Virus record (IMG/VR): IMGVR_UViG_3300037070_004226 | Location: 1 to 60,440 of that record | Length of the DNA stretch: 60,440 nucleotides | Strand: one strand, 5' to 3' | Origin: a virus | In this document: one piece after another, positions 34,464 to 42,861 of the stretch | Layout of the letters: each line of letters opens with the position of its first letter | Position numbering within the stretch: the first letter of the stretch is position 1 | Position numbers and translations under genes: made by a program | The notes under the pieces: model-generated | Seen by the model: the letters and a program-made list of their open reading frames with translations, nothing else | The model's database searches: none | Told to the model about the DNA's origin: nothing

Positions 34464-35128
34464 GGCTTTTTCTCCGGTGGATAAGAGTCTCCGCGGTCCC
34501 CTTTGTCGCCCTTCTCTCCAGTGTCCCCCTTGGCTCCACGCGGGTTCACGACCACGGTGCTACGCTCCCCGGTGTCGTCGACTTCCAGAACGCCGCTGTC
34601 CTTCTGCAGGTTCACAATTACGTCAGACGGTCGCTTGGTTCGGGTTTTTTCCAGCGGCGCGGAAGTCTCGTTGACGTTCACCTCCACGATCGGTGCCTTG
34701 GAATCTTCCCGCAGCTTCTTCTCTCTAAGCCTCTCGAAAGCGTTCTTGAGCGAAGCGGGCAGAGGCACACCAGCCCGACCGGCGTTCTCCACAATGCTAA
34801 ATAGCTCGAATCCGCAGAAGCCGAACGCTCCCATGTTCGCCAGCGGTGCCCCTGGGATCACAATCTCCATGACCTTCGCCGCGCCGATAATCAGCATGAC
34901 AATCCCTTTGCGGCACAGTCCCTTGAAGCTCGCAGCACTAGCGAGTTCACCACCAGTCCACGCAGCCAAATATCCAGTTAGTACGTCTATGACCATCAGG
35001 ACGAGCAGGCAGCCGACAAGAGGATTTTGGGAGAACAGGGCCGCAGCTTGTTCCCGCAAGCTATCAAAATGATGCCAGTCGAACACTACAGACTCCCTCC
35101 CCGCGGTGATCGTGACTTCTGCGTACAT
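34460..35128 (-). CDS. Phage holin with collagen-like C-terminal tail
   Basis: A 222-residue protein. Residues 35-130 match the TcdE/Bacillus-type holin family: LVGCLLVLMVIDVLTGYLAA, then SFKGLCRKGIVMLIIGAAKV and MGAFGFCGFELFSIVENAGR, giving three membrane segments. It should form the inner-membrane lesion that ends the infection. After a charged linker the C-terminus carries Gly-x-y repeats (GAKGDTGEKGDKGDRGD), a collagen-like trimerising or flexible tail that I have not seen as a normal part of this family. It is coupled to the 46-residue membrane gene. Confidence 0.8.
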   Translation of the reverse strand: MYAEVTITAGRESVVFDWHHFDSLREQAAALFSQNPLVGCLLVLMVIDVLTGYLAAWTGGELASAASFKGLCRKGIVMLIIGAAKVMEIVIPGAPLANMGAFGFCGFELFSIVENAGRAGVPLPASLKNAFERLREKKLREDSKAPIVEVNVNETSAPLEKTRTKRPSDVIVNLQKDSGVLEVDDTGERSTVVVNPRGAKGDTGEKGDKGDRGDSYPPEKKP

Positions 35129-35148
35129 GGATTAGTTTGGTCCGTTGG

Positions 35149-35349
35149 TCATGCAGCACCACGCAGCAACGCTTCCAGTTGCGGCGTCATCATAATCGTT
35201 TCGTCGTTCGCCCCCAGAACCGCTTCCGCCTTCGCCAGTTGAATCTTCAGGCCGATGTTCTCCCGCTCCAATTCACGGCTCCGCTCCAAGTGCAGCCGGG
35301 CTTTGAGTTCGGCACGGTCTAAGCGGTTGTGGTATTGGGAAGCCGTCAC
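35149..35349 (-). CDS. Small coiled-coil protein between protease and holin
   Basis: A 66-residue protein with a GTG start in a GTGA overlap with the matrixin-like gene. Most of it is one helix (YHNRLDRAELKARLHLERSR, then LERENIGLKIQLAKAEAVLG) and it ends DETIMMTPQLEALLRGAA. No membrane segment is present, so it is not a typical i-spanin. A partner of the protease or holin is possible. Confidence 0.55.
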   Translation of the reverse strand: MTASQYHNRLDRAELKARLHLERSRELERENIGLKIQLAKAEAVLGANDETIMMTPQLEALLRGAA

Positions 35350-36374
35350 ACTTCTGCCTTCGGAACGAGCTTGAATCGGTTGCCGCCGTCCGGCGTGGCA
35401 ACGTACTTCCACTTGCCATCGAATTGCACGTCGCCGCGGATGATGATTCCGTTCTCGACGTAGAGCTGACCGGTGACGGGCGGATGAGCGGGAGGCACTG
35501 GGGGAGTGAGCGGTGGAACTGGCTCGCCGCCGAAGTAACGCCGCTTCGTGGATTCGTGCTTGTCTCCCTTCCACGTCAGCGGGTTGTAGGTGATGATCGA
35601 CGGGTTCATGATCCCGCCGTTGGTATGCTCCAAGCCGTCGCCGTGCCCCTTGTATTCGTGGGTCAGAAGATTCGCCAGAGTGATCGCCGAAGGGTTGTAA
35701 CCGTTGTCGATTCGGCAAGTCACGGTCTGATTGCAGGTGTCCGGCTCGGGGAAGTAGCAGAACCCTATGACGCTGCCGGCGATGCCCTGAAACCGCGTGT
35801 CCGTTTCGCACTGCGACTTGTCGCCGTCGAAAATATGACGCACGGCCTGCCCGAATTCGGCCTCGCACGCCTCCGTGTATCCGCACGCCTGCTTGAGAAT
35901 CCCCTTCTGATGCGTCGATGCGGCCGACGTGTCGATATTGACGCGGGTGGAGTGAATCCCCATCCTCTGCGGGTCGCAGCCTGCTTTAGGCCATGAGCCG
36001 CTTCCGCCGACGTAGGCCGCCGCATACCGCTGGTAGGATTCCACAGCAGCTTGCAGCTCAGGATCGTCGTAATGGAAGCTGGCGTGACCGGGCGGGGCGT
36101 AGTCAGGCATCGCACACCGCTTCATGTCCATCACGGCGGCACTGGCAGGACCGATCTCTCCGTCCGGTTCAAGCTCCCGCCCGTGGAAGGCGTTGACCAG
36201 TCGCTCGACGTTGGCGTCGATTTGCTGCCAGGATGCCAGTAGGCTTTTGGCGTCGGCTTCGCTGCCGTCCATCTTGGCCACGGAGGCTTCGTCAAGGTTG
36301 TGGAGATTCGGATACGCTTCGTTCCACGAATGGCCGAAACGGTAAGCCCAGAGCAGTCTTTCGGTGAGTGTCAC
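35346..36374 (-). CDS. Matrixin-like metalloprotease with cysteine switch
   Basis: A 342-residue protein with GTG start (GTGA overlap). Residues 45-92 resemble the peptidoglycan-binding-like prodomain of matrixins and end KRCAMPDYAPP, a cysteine-switch motif with Cys87. The zinc site is HEYKGHGDGLEH (His239, Glu240, His244, His250) followed by NGGIMNP with the Met-turn Met256. Compared with HExxHxxGxxH there is one extra residue between Glu240 and His244. There is no signal peptide. After it come a Pro-rich linker and a beta domain (LYVENGIIIRGDVQFDGKWK). Its place next to the holin suggests lysis or host-surface cleavage rather than a tail role. Family assignment is firm; substrate is unknown. 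Confidence 0.75.
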   Translation of the reverse strand: MTLTERLLWAYRFGHSWNEAYPNLHNLDEASVAKMDGSEADAKSLLASWQQIDANVERLVNAFHGRELEPDGEIGPASAAVMDMKRCAMPDYAPPGHASFHYDDPELQAAVESYQRYAAAYVGGSGSWPKAGCDPQRMGIHSTRVNIDTSAASTHQKGILKQACGYTEACEAEFGQAVRHIFDGDKSQCETDTRFQGIAGSVIGFCYFPEPDTCNQTVTCRIDNGYNPSAITLANLLTHEYKGHGDGLEHTNGGIMNPSIITYNPLTWKGDKHESTKRRYFGGEPVPPLTPPVPPAHPPVTGQLYVENGIIIRGDVQFDGKWKYVATPDGGNRFKLVPKAEV

Positions 36375-36538
36375 TTTGGCACCTCCCGCAGCTTCGCTTT
36401 CGGCTCCACGTCCAGGTCGGTTATGACTCGCTGGATCAAGTCGTCAAACATTTGCGCCATAATTGGGTCGGACGCTGCCCGCTCTTTCACCCAGTCCTTG
36501 AGATTATGGAGACGATTGATTGCTTCTTCGTGCGTCAT
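36371..36538 (-). CDS. 55-residue helical protein
   Basis: Encodes MTHEEAINRLHNLKDWVKER and a second helix (PIMAQMFDDLIQRVITDLDV) with a basic end. The stop overlaps the GTG of the matrixin-like gene and the start overlaps the stop of the 16-residue frame upstream, so it fits the coupled chain. Function is unknown. Confidence 0.5.
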   Translation of the reverse strand: MTHEEAINRLHNLKDWVKERAASDPIMAQMFDDLIQRVITDLDVEPKAKLREVPK

Positions 36539-36585
36539 GCGTCCCCCACTGGCTCGTACGTGGCCTCAAAAATGTCCTTCGCCAT
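36535..36585 (-). pseudogene. 16-residue relic of the FRKKPVVIEA phage family
   Basis: The frame MAKDIFEATYEPVGDA matches the last residues of the protein at 40780-41028 (KPDIFEATYDPV). It looks like the surviving C-terminal end of a second family member, still in a coupled position (ATGA with the next gene) and possibly kept as a translation-coupling leader. Confidence 0.4.
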
Positions 36586-36589
36586 CGCG

Positions 36590-37261
36590 CTACCCTCCAA
36601 AGAGTTTAAGGAGGGTCATGATCAGCTCGATGAGCTTGATGATCTTGTCGATGTCGATGCCGTCCAGGATTCCCTTTCCCGGCTTCGTCAAGGCGATCGG
36701 GCTGTAGCCCGTTGCCGCGTTAAGGCCGTTGGCAACCTGCTTGTAGGCCGCTGCGTACTGAGCCTTCGTGGCCAAGCTCCCCTCTTGCTGCAGCGCGGAC
36801 AGTGCATCGCTTACCGCCGTTCGCCAGCCGCCCCACGATGCTTTGTCCGGCATTTCCGCCAGGACCAGGTTAGTCGCGGCTTTGATCGCGGCGAGAGATT
36901 GCTCAGGGGCTATCGAGCCGTTAGAGACACCGGCCGAGACGCGAGAGTAAACTTCGGACAGGGCCGCGCCGGTGGTTTTGCTGCCGCCCTCGTTGACCAG
37001 GACCGTCTTCGTTTGGGCCTGGATCTCCTTTTCGAACGCCGTCAGCACTGGGCCAGGCGGCGGGTCTACCGGGTCTGTCGGGGTCTGGCCGGTCTTGAGC
37101 AGCGTCAAAGGGCGGACGGTGATGACGCCTCCCTTTTTCGTAACGACAAGCGATTGCCCTTCGGCGAGGTCGCTGACGTCGATTGCGGTAACACGGTCCT
37201 GAGCGGAGAGGACCGGGGTGAGGGCCAAGAGCAGGCCACAAATGAGAAGTCGGGGAGACAT
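36590..37261 (-). CDS. Exported helical protein of the lysis region
   Basis: A 223-residue protein with a signal peptide (LLICGLLLALTPVLSAQ, cleavage after SA). A short beta region (QSLVVTKKGGVITVRPLTLL), a Pro-rich hinge (TDPVDPPPGPV) and a helical body (residues 75-180) follow; the C-terminus is a hydrophobic helix (DKIIKLIELIMTLLKLFGG). It is likely periplasmic and perhaps membrane-attached at the end. It heads the lysis-like cassette. No enzymatic motif was recognised. Confidence 0.6.
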   Translation of the reverse strand: MSPRLLICGLLLALTPVLSAQDRVTAIDVSDLAEGQSLVVTKKGGVITVRPLTLLKTGQTPTDPVDPPPGPVLTAFEKEIQAQTKTVLVNEGGSKTTGAALSEVYSRVSAGVSNGSIAPEQSLAAIKAATNLVLAEMPDKASWGGWRTAVSDALSALQQEGSLATKAQYAAAYKQVANGLNAATGYSPIALTKPGKGILDGIDIDKIIKLIELIMTLLKLFGG

Positions 37262-37295
37262 GAGCGGAATCCTATAGCTGGAGGCTGGTTCGTAT

Positions 37296-37328
37296 CCCCC
37301 GCCAGCCTAGCATCTTCGCTGGCGGGGG
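37296..37328 (-). terminator. Strong hairpin between decoration-like gene and lysis cassette
   Basis: CCCCCGCCAGC at 37296-37306 and GCTGGCGGGGG at 37318-37328 form a perfect 11-bp stem with an 11-base loop, just after the stop of the 37347 gene in the direction of transcription. There is no T-run, so it could be a partial terminator, an RNA-processing site or a stabiliser that separates the highly expressed capsid mRNA from the lysis genes. Confidence 0.6.
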
Positions 37329-37346
37329 CATAGGTTTCCTTTCCGA

Positions 37347-38213
37347 TTACAGATACTGGGCGCAGCCCCACCAGTCAATATCCAGGTTCAGAGCCGCGTC
37401 CCCAGCTACGTCCTTGATGCCGATGACCGGAGCCATGAACACCGTGGAAGCTGGGAACGTGGCCGCGGCCAGCTCCGCCGTCGTCAGCATCGCCGGCGTG
37501 ATGTGTCCACCAGGACGGACGCCGTTGACGTAGAACTCCACCGTCTTCGGGTGAGCCCGATACCGGAAGCCGAGCTTCACGTAGGTCGCGGCGACCATCG
37601 TGTGAAGCGTGTCCAGCTTCGTCTTCGTGCTGCCGTCCTGGGCGGTCTGGGAAGCGGCCTTGTAAGCCCCGTCCCAAGCTGCGCCTTCGCCCACGAGATG
37701 CTGGAATCCGACGCCCGCAAACGTCGTCGCCAGAGCACCCGTGGTGTCCGCGAAGATTTTGTCGGTAACGCCGGCACCATCAGAACCAGCCAGCGCCAGC
37801 CCGGCGAAGATCGACCACTTCGCCGCGGTGATCGCGGAGACCGCGAACCGGCACTCGAAGGCCATATCCTTCGCCACGTTGAACTGGAACGGAGCGCCAA
37901 GTCCTCGGCCCCACTGGACCACAGCTTCACCGTTGGCGGTGCTGCCAGGGGTCAAGAGCCGGAGAATACCTTTCTCCGTCGCCGTGTCCGCCACCTGTTC
38001 AACGACGTAGCTTGAGCCTTCGAGGATCTTGTACGGACCCTCTAAGGTGCTAGCGATGAACGAGTGGAAGTTGTCAAAGAACCCAAAGCTGGGATTCCCG
38101 CTTCCGGAGGCGTAGTTCGCTCCGAGTGGCCCCATCGAAATCGGCGGGGCGAATCCTCGCCACACACGCTGCGAGGGCAATCTTGAATCGAAGTCTTCAA
38201 AGGTCAGATTCAT
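37347..38213 (-). CDS. Probable capsid decoration/structural protein
   Basis: A 288-residue protein directly after the capsid gene. The first 40 residues are Gly/Pro-rich and the remainder looks like a lectin-type beta sandwich (FFDNFHSFIASTLEGPYKIL, FECRFAVSAITAAKWSIFAG, KLGFRYRAHPKTVEFYVNGV). Proteins of this type and position commonly decorate heads. No catalytic motif is seen. Confidence 0.55.
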   Translation of the reverse strand: MNLTFEDFDSRLPSQRVWRGFAPPISMGPLGANYASGSGNPSFGFFDNFHSFIASTLEGPYKILEGSSYVVEQVADTATEKGILRLLTPGSTANGEAVVQWGRGLGAPFQFNVAKDMAFECRFAVSAITAAKWSIFAGLALAGSDGAGVTDKIFADTTGALATTFAGVGFQHLVGEGAAWDGAYKAASQTAQDGSTKTKLDTLHTMVAATYVKLGFRYRAHPKTVEFYVNGVRPGGHITPAMLTTAELAAATFPASTVFMAPVIGIKDVAGDAALNLDIDWWGCAQYL

Positions 38214-38270
38214 CTGTCAGTCCTTTCAAAAGAAGCGGGATTGCCCAGCCAAGGGTGGGCGTTGTCCCTG

Positions 38271-38326
38271 AAAAACCCGGAGCGGCGAAGTTGCCGCCCC
38301 AGCCTAAATTTAGCCCTGCGGCTAAA
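38271..38326 (-). terminator. Two tandem hairpins after the capsid gene
   Basis: In the direction of transcription the first hairpin is TTTAGCC-GCAG-GGCTAAA (38326-38309) followed by a short T-rich stretch. The second is GCGGC-aacttc-GCCGC (38297-38282) followed by TCCGGGTTTTTC (to 38271). A third, weaker stem (GCCCA/TGGGC, 38243-38260) follows. Together they should reduce read-through from the capsid gene into downstream genes. Confidence 0.7.
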
Positions 38327-38336
38327 CTCCTCTAAA

Positions 38337-39455
38337 CTACGTGGTTTCCGTGACCGTTTCAGTGCAGTAGCCGCGGAAGTTCCCCCGGCGGTTGAAGCAC
38401 ACGAGTTGAAGCGAGTCGTCCATGCAGCGCACGCGGACGTTCGACATCTCGGGGTGCTGGAACGCCTTGCGCTTCCTCATGTGGCGGCCGGGCTGGTAGA
38501 AGCACCGGAACGTGTCCCAGTTCACTCCCAGGATGATTCCGTCCGTGCGGGCGTTGATTGATGCGGCGCTCGTCCAGGCCGGAATCCAGACCATCGGCAC
38601 GCCCCGGATATAGACCGCCCCGGAATGAGCCGCCAGGTCGTCGCCGATGTTGTCGTTGCCCAACTGAAGCAACTGACGCGCTTGGGCGATTCGGCTGTGC
38701 GTGGTCAACAGCTCCCACTTCGGCCGCTTCTGAGCAACAACGTCGGGCCGCTCGACCGGCGGCTGGAAGTAGCACATGTCCATCGAGTTGATGGTCTTCT
38801 CGACGAAATCCGCCCGGTCAACCGTGGTGTAGGGGAACGTGCGGTTCCGCCACTGGTCGTAGGTGGTCGTGCTGATTCCACCGACTCCCACCGATCCAAA
38901 GCCGACCGGAGCGTAGCCGTCGAAGCCCTCTTCCGAGTTGTTCTCGGTCGTGCTGTCGTCCGTGGCAGTGATCCAGTGCAGCAGGGAAAGAGGCGGGTAA
39001 GGGGACTGAGCCGGATCGGTCGGGCCAGCACCAAACATCAGGTCTTCCATGTTGGTGTAGAACGACGTCATCAGGTCGCGTTCCAGCGATTCCAGATAGT
39101 CGTAAATCTGCTTCCCGCCGGTCTGGAAGATTTCCTCGTCGATGTCGTAGTGGTAGTTCGTCGTGGTCATCGACCACTTCGACGAACCTTCACTGAGGAC
39201 GTTCACTCGGTCAGACGAATCGCGGTGATAGAGGCCGACGACTTGGAAGTTGTCGTTCGTCGCCACCTTGATTTTCCACTTGCACTGTGAAGTGGCCATC
39301 GTGTCTTTCTTCAGGTTCCCCGAGAAGAGACGGGAGGCGAACTTGTACTCCTGAAGCGGCAGGGAGAGGTCCTGCGCCGCGAGACGGTCTTCACCAGCGA
39401 ATTTCTGGTGGATACCTGCTACGAAATCGTCGATTTGTTCAATGCCAAGAGCCAT
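38337..39455 (-). CDS. Major capsid protein
   Basis: A 372-residue protein between scaffold and terminator hairpins, the normal slot and size for the capsid subunit. The sequence (QIDDFVAGIHQKFAGEDRLA start; DEEIFQTGGKQIYDYLESLE; MVWIPAWTSAASINARTDGI; GVNWDTFRCFYQPGRHMRKR near the C-terminus) resembles HK97-fold coat proteins with a long helix around residues 105-140. Strong hairpins behind the gene fit high expression. The exact family is not recognised. Confidence 0.75.
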   Translation of the reverse strand: MALGIEQIDDFVAGIHQKFAGEDRLAAQDLSLPLQEYKFASRLFSGNLKKDTMATSQCKWKIKVATNDNFQVVGLYHRDSSDRVNVLSEGSSKWSMTTTNYHYDIDEEIFQTGGKQIYDYLESLERDLMTSFYTNMEDLMFGAGPTDPAQSPYPPLSLLHWITATDDSTTENNSEEGFDGYAPVGFGSVGVGGISTTTYDQWRNRTFPYTTVDRADFVEKTINSMDMCYFQPPVERPDVVAQKRPKWELLTTHSRIAQARQLLQLGNDNIGDDLAAHSGAVYIRGVPMVWIPAWTSAASINARTDGIILGVNWDTFRCFYQPGRHMRKRKAFQHPEMSNVRVRCMDDSLQLVCFNRRGNFRGYCTETVTETT

Positions 39456-39470
39456 GAGCCGGAGTCCTTA

Positions 39471-40469
39471 TTAAGACCCGGCAAGTTCCTTGTAGCGCCG
39501 ATCGGCTTCTTCCCTCGGATCTTCCCGAGGATCTTGAGGACGGGTTGCCCCACCCCCTTGTCTGCCGTTGCTCTGCCTGGAAATCTTGCGGGTTCTGGTT
39601 TTGAGGTCTTTCTTGCCGAGGTCTTCTGCGAAGACCATGCGGGCCACGCGGCCCACGAGCGATTCGTTGAGTTCTGTTGGACGACCGAGTTTCTCCATTC
39701 CGATCATGTGAGCCCTCACGGCGACATGCAAATCATGCCGGCGCTGAAGCTGCTTAGAGTCTTCCTTGTCGGTCTTGCCGAACAGGTCGGCATGATCGAG
39801 GGAATCCACCAGTGAATCGAAACGGTTCTCTTCGGACTTGGCATCGTTCTCCAAGAGACGCGATTCCAGGGCTTCCAGACGGGATTCGTAATGGTCACGC
39901 ATCCGCGTGAATTCATTGACGATCTCCTCGTCGTAGACGGCCTTGTCCAACTTGGGCTCATACTTGCCTTCGGCTTCGGGTTTCCCTTCGGCTTTCGGCT
40001 CGGGCTCTGCCTTCTTAACGAACTCGCCCTTGGCATTGCGGCCAGTGGCTTTTTCGCTCTCTTCTGCCATCGCCTTGCGGCCGGCAGCCAGAGCGCTCTT
40101 GTCGAAGAGACGCATCGCCCTTTCAAGCTCCTCGCGGCTGGCGAAATCGGCTAGTTCCGATTCCTCGATACCATACGCGGCAACCTCGGCTTTCAAGTCG
40201 TCATCCATCCAGGAATCAGACTCCTCATCACCGGACTCCGCTTTGGCTTCCGCCTTGGCGGGCTTACTGCCGGATTTTCCCTCGGCAGGAATTTCTTTGG
40301 CCTTTTCAGGCTTGTGTTCGTTGTTGGCGTGCTCGGAAGCGATTCGAGCATCGCCCTTGGGCTCGGGCAATGTCCCGGCCCGGTCCTCAGCGACTTCCTC
40401 GACGACCTGCTCGACGTAGGCGTTGACTTCTTCCCTCGTCGATGTTTCGGTCAGTTCTGCGAGCGCCAT
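39471..40469 (-). CDS. Capsid scaffolding protein
   Basis: A 332-residue, highly charged, Glu/Lys/Ala-rich protein, largely helical with a coiled coil at residues 190-225 (EFTRMRDHYESRLEALESRL) and a basic C-terminal tail (KTRTRKISRQSNGRQ) that would contact the coat protein. Its composition and location immediately before the capsid gene are typical of scaffolds, which are lost or cleaved on head maturation. Confidence 0.75.
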   Translation of the reverse strand: MALAELTETSTREEVNAYVEQVVEEVAEDRAGTLPEPKGDARIASEHANNEHKPEKAKEIPAEGKSGSKPAKAEAKAESGDEESDSWMDDDLKAEVAAYGIEESELADFASREELERAMRLFDKSALAAGRKAMAEESEKATGRNAKGEFVKKAEPEPKAEGKPEAEGKYEPKLDKAVYDEEIVNEFTRMRDHYESRLEALESRLLENDAKSEENRFDSLVDSLDHADLFGKTDKEDSKQLQRRHDLHVAVRAHMIGMEKLGRPTELNESLVGRVARMVFAEDLGKKDLKTRTRKISRQSNGRQGGGATRPQDPREDPREEADRRYKELAGS

Positions 40470-40470
40470 G

Positions 40471-40776
40471 TTAATCCCCGTATGATCCGTCGGAATCGAC
40501 CAATCCCCTCACGCGAAGCAATTCTTTCCTTCCACGGCGGCTGGTGATCTCCAGTTGGCCGTCGTTTTTCACTTGAACACCTTGGATGTTATGCTTCCTG
40601 ATGACAGAACGCAACTCAGGAACTTGGGATTTCATACATCCCAGCCCGTCGGACTTCAGCGGGTCGTGCTGGGAATAGGTGTTGGAAGCGAGCGCTGGAG
40701 CCTTCAGGAAGTCGTCATTCGCCCCCTTCAGGAACTCTTCCCGGGTGACTGGTTTGCCGTTCAGGGTGTAGGTCAT
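40471..40776 (-). CDS. Conserved small phage protein upstream of scaffold
   Basis: A 101-residue protein with MTYTLNGKPVTREEFLKGAN at the N-terminus and a basic beta region (IQGVQVKNDGQLEITSRRGR). Genes of this size and type often precede scaffold genes in podoviruses, but the role is unknown. It ends one base before the scaffold start. Confidence 0.55.
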   Translation of the reverse strand: MTYTLNGKPVTREEFLKGANDDFLKAPALASNTYSQHDPLKSDGLGCMKSQVPELRSVIRKHNIQGVQVKNDGQLEITSRRGRKELLRVRGLVDSDGSYGD

Positions 40777-40779
40777 GGA

Positions 40780-41028
40780 TTAAACCGGGTCGTAGGTCGC
40801 TTCAAAAATGTCGGGCTTGCAGGGGTAAAAGTGAATTCCATCCTTCTCAGGAATAACCCAGTCGCCAAACGCGAGGTCAACTCGCTGCTCGTTGTGAATC
40901 GTGTGAAGATGCGGCACTTTGGAGGTATCACCGCACTTCCAGCCAAAGCAAACACCTTTTGGTATCGGCTGGCCCTCTAAGAACTGGTTGGCCTCAATCA
41001 CGACTGGCTTTTTGCGGAACTGTGGCAT
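40780..41028 (-). CDS. FRKKPVVIEA-family small phage protein
   Basis: An 82-residue protein: MPQFRKKPVVIEANQFLEGQ, VDLAFGDWVIPEKDGIHFYP and CKPDIFEATYDPV. This order (FRKKPVVIEA, GDWII, YPCKPDIFEATYEPV) is a widespread small phage protein of unknown function. A relic of the same C-terminus exists at 36535-36585. Its start shares a base with the stop of the portal gene. Confidence 0.75.
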   Translation of the reverse strand: MPQFRKKPVVIEANQFLEGQPIPKGVCFGWKCGDTSKVPHLHTIHNEQRVDLAFGDWVIPEKDGIHFYPCKPDIFEATYDPV

Positions 41029-42797
41029 TATGCCGGCTTCCTATTGAGTTGCCCGCCCGAACCGCCCCCCATGAGCGTCTTGACCATCTCGGCGGAACGA
41101 TTCGCCTGAGTTCCTCCGGTCGAGACGTTCTTGCGCACGGTTTCCCTGGAAGTCACCGGGGATTTCGTGGCCCCATTCTGCTCCCCGCCGGGCATCATCG
41201 CGGGCGCGGCGAAGGTGATGATCCGTTTCAGTTCCGGCTTGTTCATCAGCCGCGCGATGTCGTCGAGAAGCGCTTGAGCGTCGATCGTGGCTCCCGACGC
41301 CTGAAACATCGGCCAGAGTGGGGCGATTTCGTGGAGTACCTGGAATATCTCCTGAAGGTGCTGTTGGGGGGTCTTAAAGACCATCGAGTAGGGTTCCACC
41401 CGGAAATCGTAGTCCTCGAATTCGCCCAAGCGCGTGTCTGGCGACCAGCTTGAGTCAACCTGGATGCCAGAGTTCCCAACGGGAATTGACGACTGAATTT
41501 CAAGCGTCTGGTCCTCCCACATCAGTCTTCCGAGATCCAAGATGCAATCCGCGGCGAAGTTCACGGTCGCCATCCGCATGTCAGCGACGTTCTTGGAAAG
41601 CTGGCCGTGAATCAGTTCCTCCTGCCCGAGAGTCGCAGCCTGGGGACCGAGGCCGCCCATCGCTTGAAGGTTCCCGGCGAAGCGGTCGTACTCTTCCTGG
41701 ATGAACGCGGCCGCCGCCATGTCTCTTTGGTCGATTCCCCCGACCTCCACCTGCTGAATGTTCTTCGGGTCGTTCGAGCGAACCCAGGAATTACGTTTGG
41801 CGAGGCGAATCTTCTCGGCATCGTCTGCGCCGGAAGGCGAATACACGTTGATGACGCGGTGAGCATCGGAATCCTTCTCCATCCTGACGTGCAGACGATT
41901 CTGCTGAAGATGCATCCCGAACAGATTGATCGCCGGCGCAGCGGGAATGAGCCGATCAGGAACATCTCCCAGCGAGAGGAACTTGTACGGTCCCGCCTGG
42001 GAACCGGTCCATTCCCGTTCGATCAGCGGGGGCAAGTCATCTGCGACGGGCATCGTGATGATCGTCTTGTTCTCGGCGATCCACACGTCCTGAAGCCAGA
42101 TCATGTCCTTCAGGTCATCGTCTTCGGCATCATCGACTCCAATGTCCCGGGCCGAATCAGTGCCCCCGAGGGAATCCCGTTTCGTCGGCTTGAGCTTCTC
42201 CTTGACCTTCTTGTCATAGCCCGGTTCGTCCATGACCTTCTCGTAATCGGCCCGGTAACGATGCCCGCAGAAGCGCATCTTGGTTCGCTCTCTGCTCGGC
42301 ATATCCAGAATCAGGTCGTCCAGGGAAACCCGGTTCAGCCACGGTTCCCCCGGGTCCAGCCACACATCCTCTTCGGACTCCAGGATTCCGTGGAAGCGGG
42401 TGTCGGTGTCCCGCATCATCACGCAGCCGACTCCGATGCAGAAGAACGCATCGAGAACGATATCCCGGAACGTCTGATCCAGGCACATGTCTGAAATCAG
42501 CTTGTTCAGGTTCACCTCGAAGCGCCGGGCGAAGGGGAGCTTCTCGACCGAGGACGTGTTCACCAGAACCTGCGGGTTGTTCGCGGCCAGGGCGGTCACG
42601 TAAATCCGAGCCGTCTGGTTGATCAGGTTCACCAGAATCTTCTCGGAACCCTGCGGAGCCGTCTGGTCATACCATGAACCCGCGTAGTGCTTGATCATCA
42701 GGTTCCGGACGCGACGATGCTTCTCGATGGCCTCGTTCGACGACTTGATCGCCTTGATGAGGCGTCCGCGTCTCTCGTCGTTGTGGAGGTCGATCAT
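41028..42797 (-). CDS. Portal protein
   Basis: A 589-residue protein immediately after the terminase gene, with typical podovirus portal sequence: an N-terminal helical region (KHYAGSWYDQ, LINQTARIYVTALAANNPQV), a wing with strands (EDVWLDPGEPWLNRVSLDDL), the stem/crown helices (AAFIQEEYDRFAGNLQAMGG; EELIHGQLSKNVADMRMATV) and a low-complexity C-terminus. Twelve copies should form the DNA channel at one head vertex and bind the terminase and the adaptor. Confidence 0.85.
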   Translation of the reverse strand: MIDLHNDERRGRLIKAIKSSNEAIEKHRRVRNLMIKHYAGSWYDQTAPQGSEKILVNLINQTARIYVTALAANNPQVLVNTSSVEKLPFARRFEVNLNKLISDMCLDQTFRDIVLDAFFCIGVGCVMMRDTDTRFHGILESEEDVWLDPGEPWLNRVSLDDLILDMPSRERTKMRFCGHRYRADYEKVMDEPGYDKKVKEKLKPTKRDSLGGTDSARDIGVDDAEDDDLKDMIWLQDVWIAENKTIITMPVADDLPPLIEREWTGSQAGPYKFLSLGDVPDRLIPAAPAINLFGMHLQQNRLHVRMEKDSDAHRVINVYSPSGADDAEKIRLAKRNSWVRSNDPKNIQQVEVGGIDQRDMAAAAFIQEEYDRFAGNLQAMGGLGPQAATLGQEELIHGQLSKNVADMRMATVNFAADCILDLGRLMWEDQTLEIQSSIPVGNSGIQVDSSWSPDTRLGEFEDYDFRVEPYSMVFKTPQQHLQEIFQVLHEIAPLWPMFQASGATIDAQALLDDIARLMNKPELKRIITFAAPAMMPGGEQNGATKSPVTSRETVRKNVSTGGTQANRSAEMVKTLMGGGSGGQLNRKPA

Positions 42798-42861
42798 CCG
42801 AAATGGTTTTAAGATTTAAGGCCGTTTTCTTTAACGTGCCTCGTCTGTTTGAAAGTCGTGT
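42798..42861 (-). promoter_or_regulatory. AT-rich gap before the portal gene
   Basis: This 64-base gap is much more AT-rich than its surroundings and contains TTAAAT and TTAAAG elements on the leftward strand. It may hold a late promoter, possibly for the phage sigma factor, but no clear -35/-10 pair is visible. Confidence 0.3.

Noticed and set aside
35149-35886. A 245-codon leftward frame running through the matrixin-like gene
   Set aside because: Only its last 66 codons (35149-35349) are a gene; the upstream part is Arg-rich shadow sequence of the protease gene.
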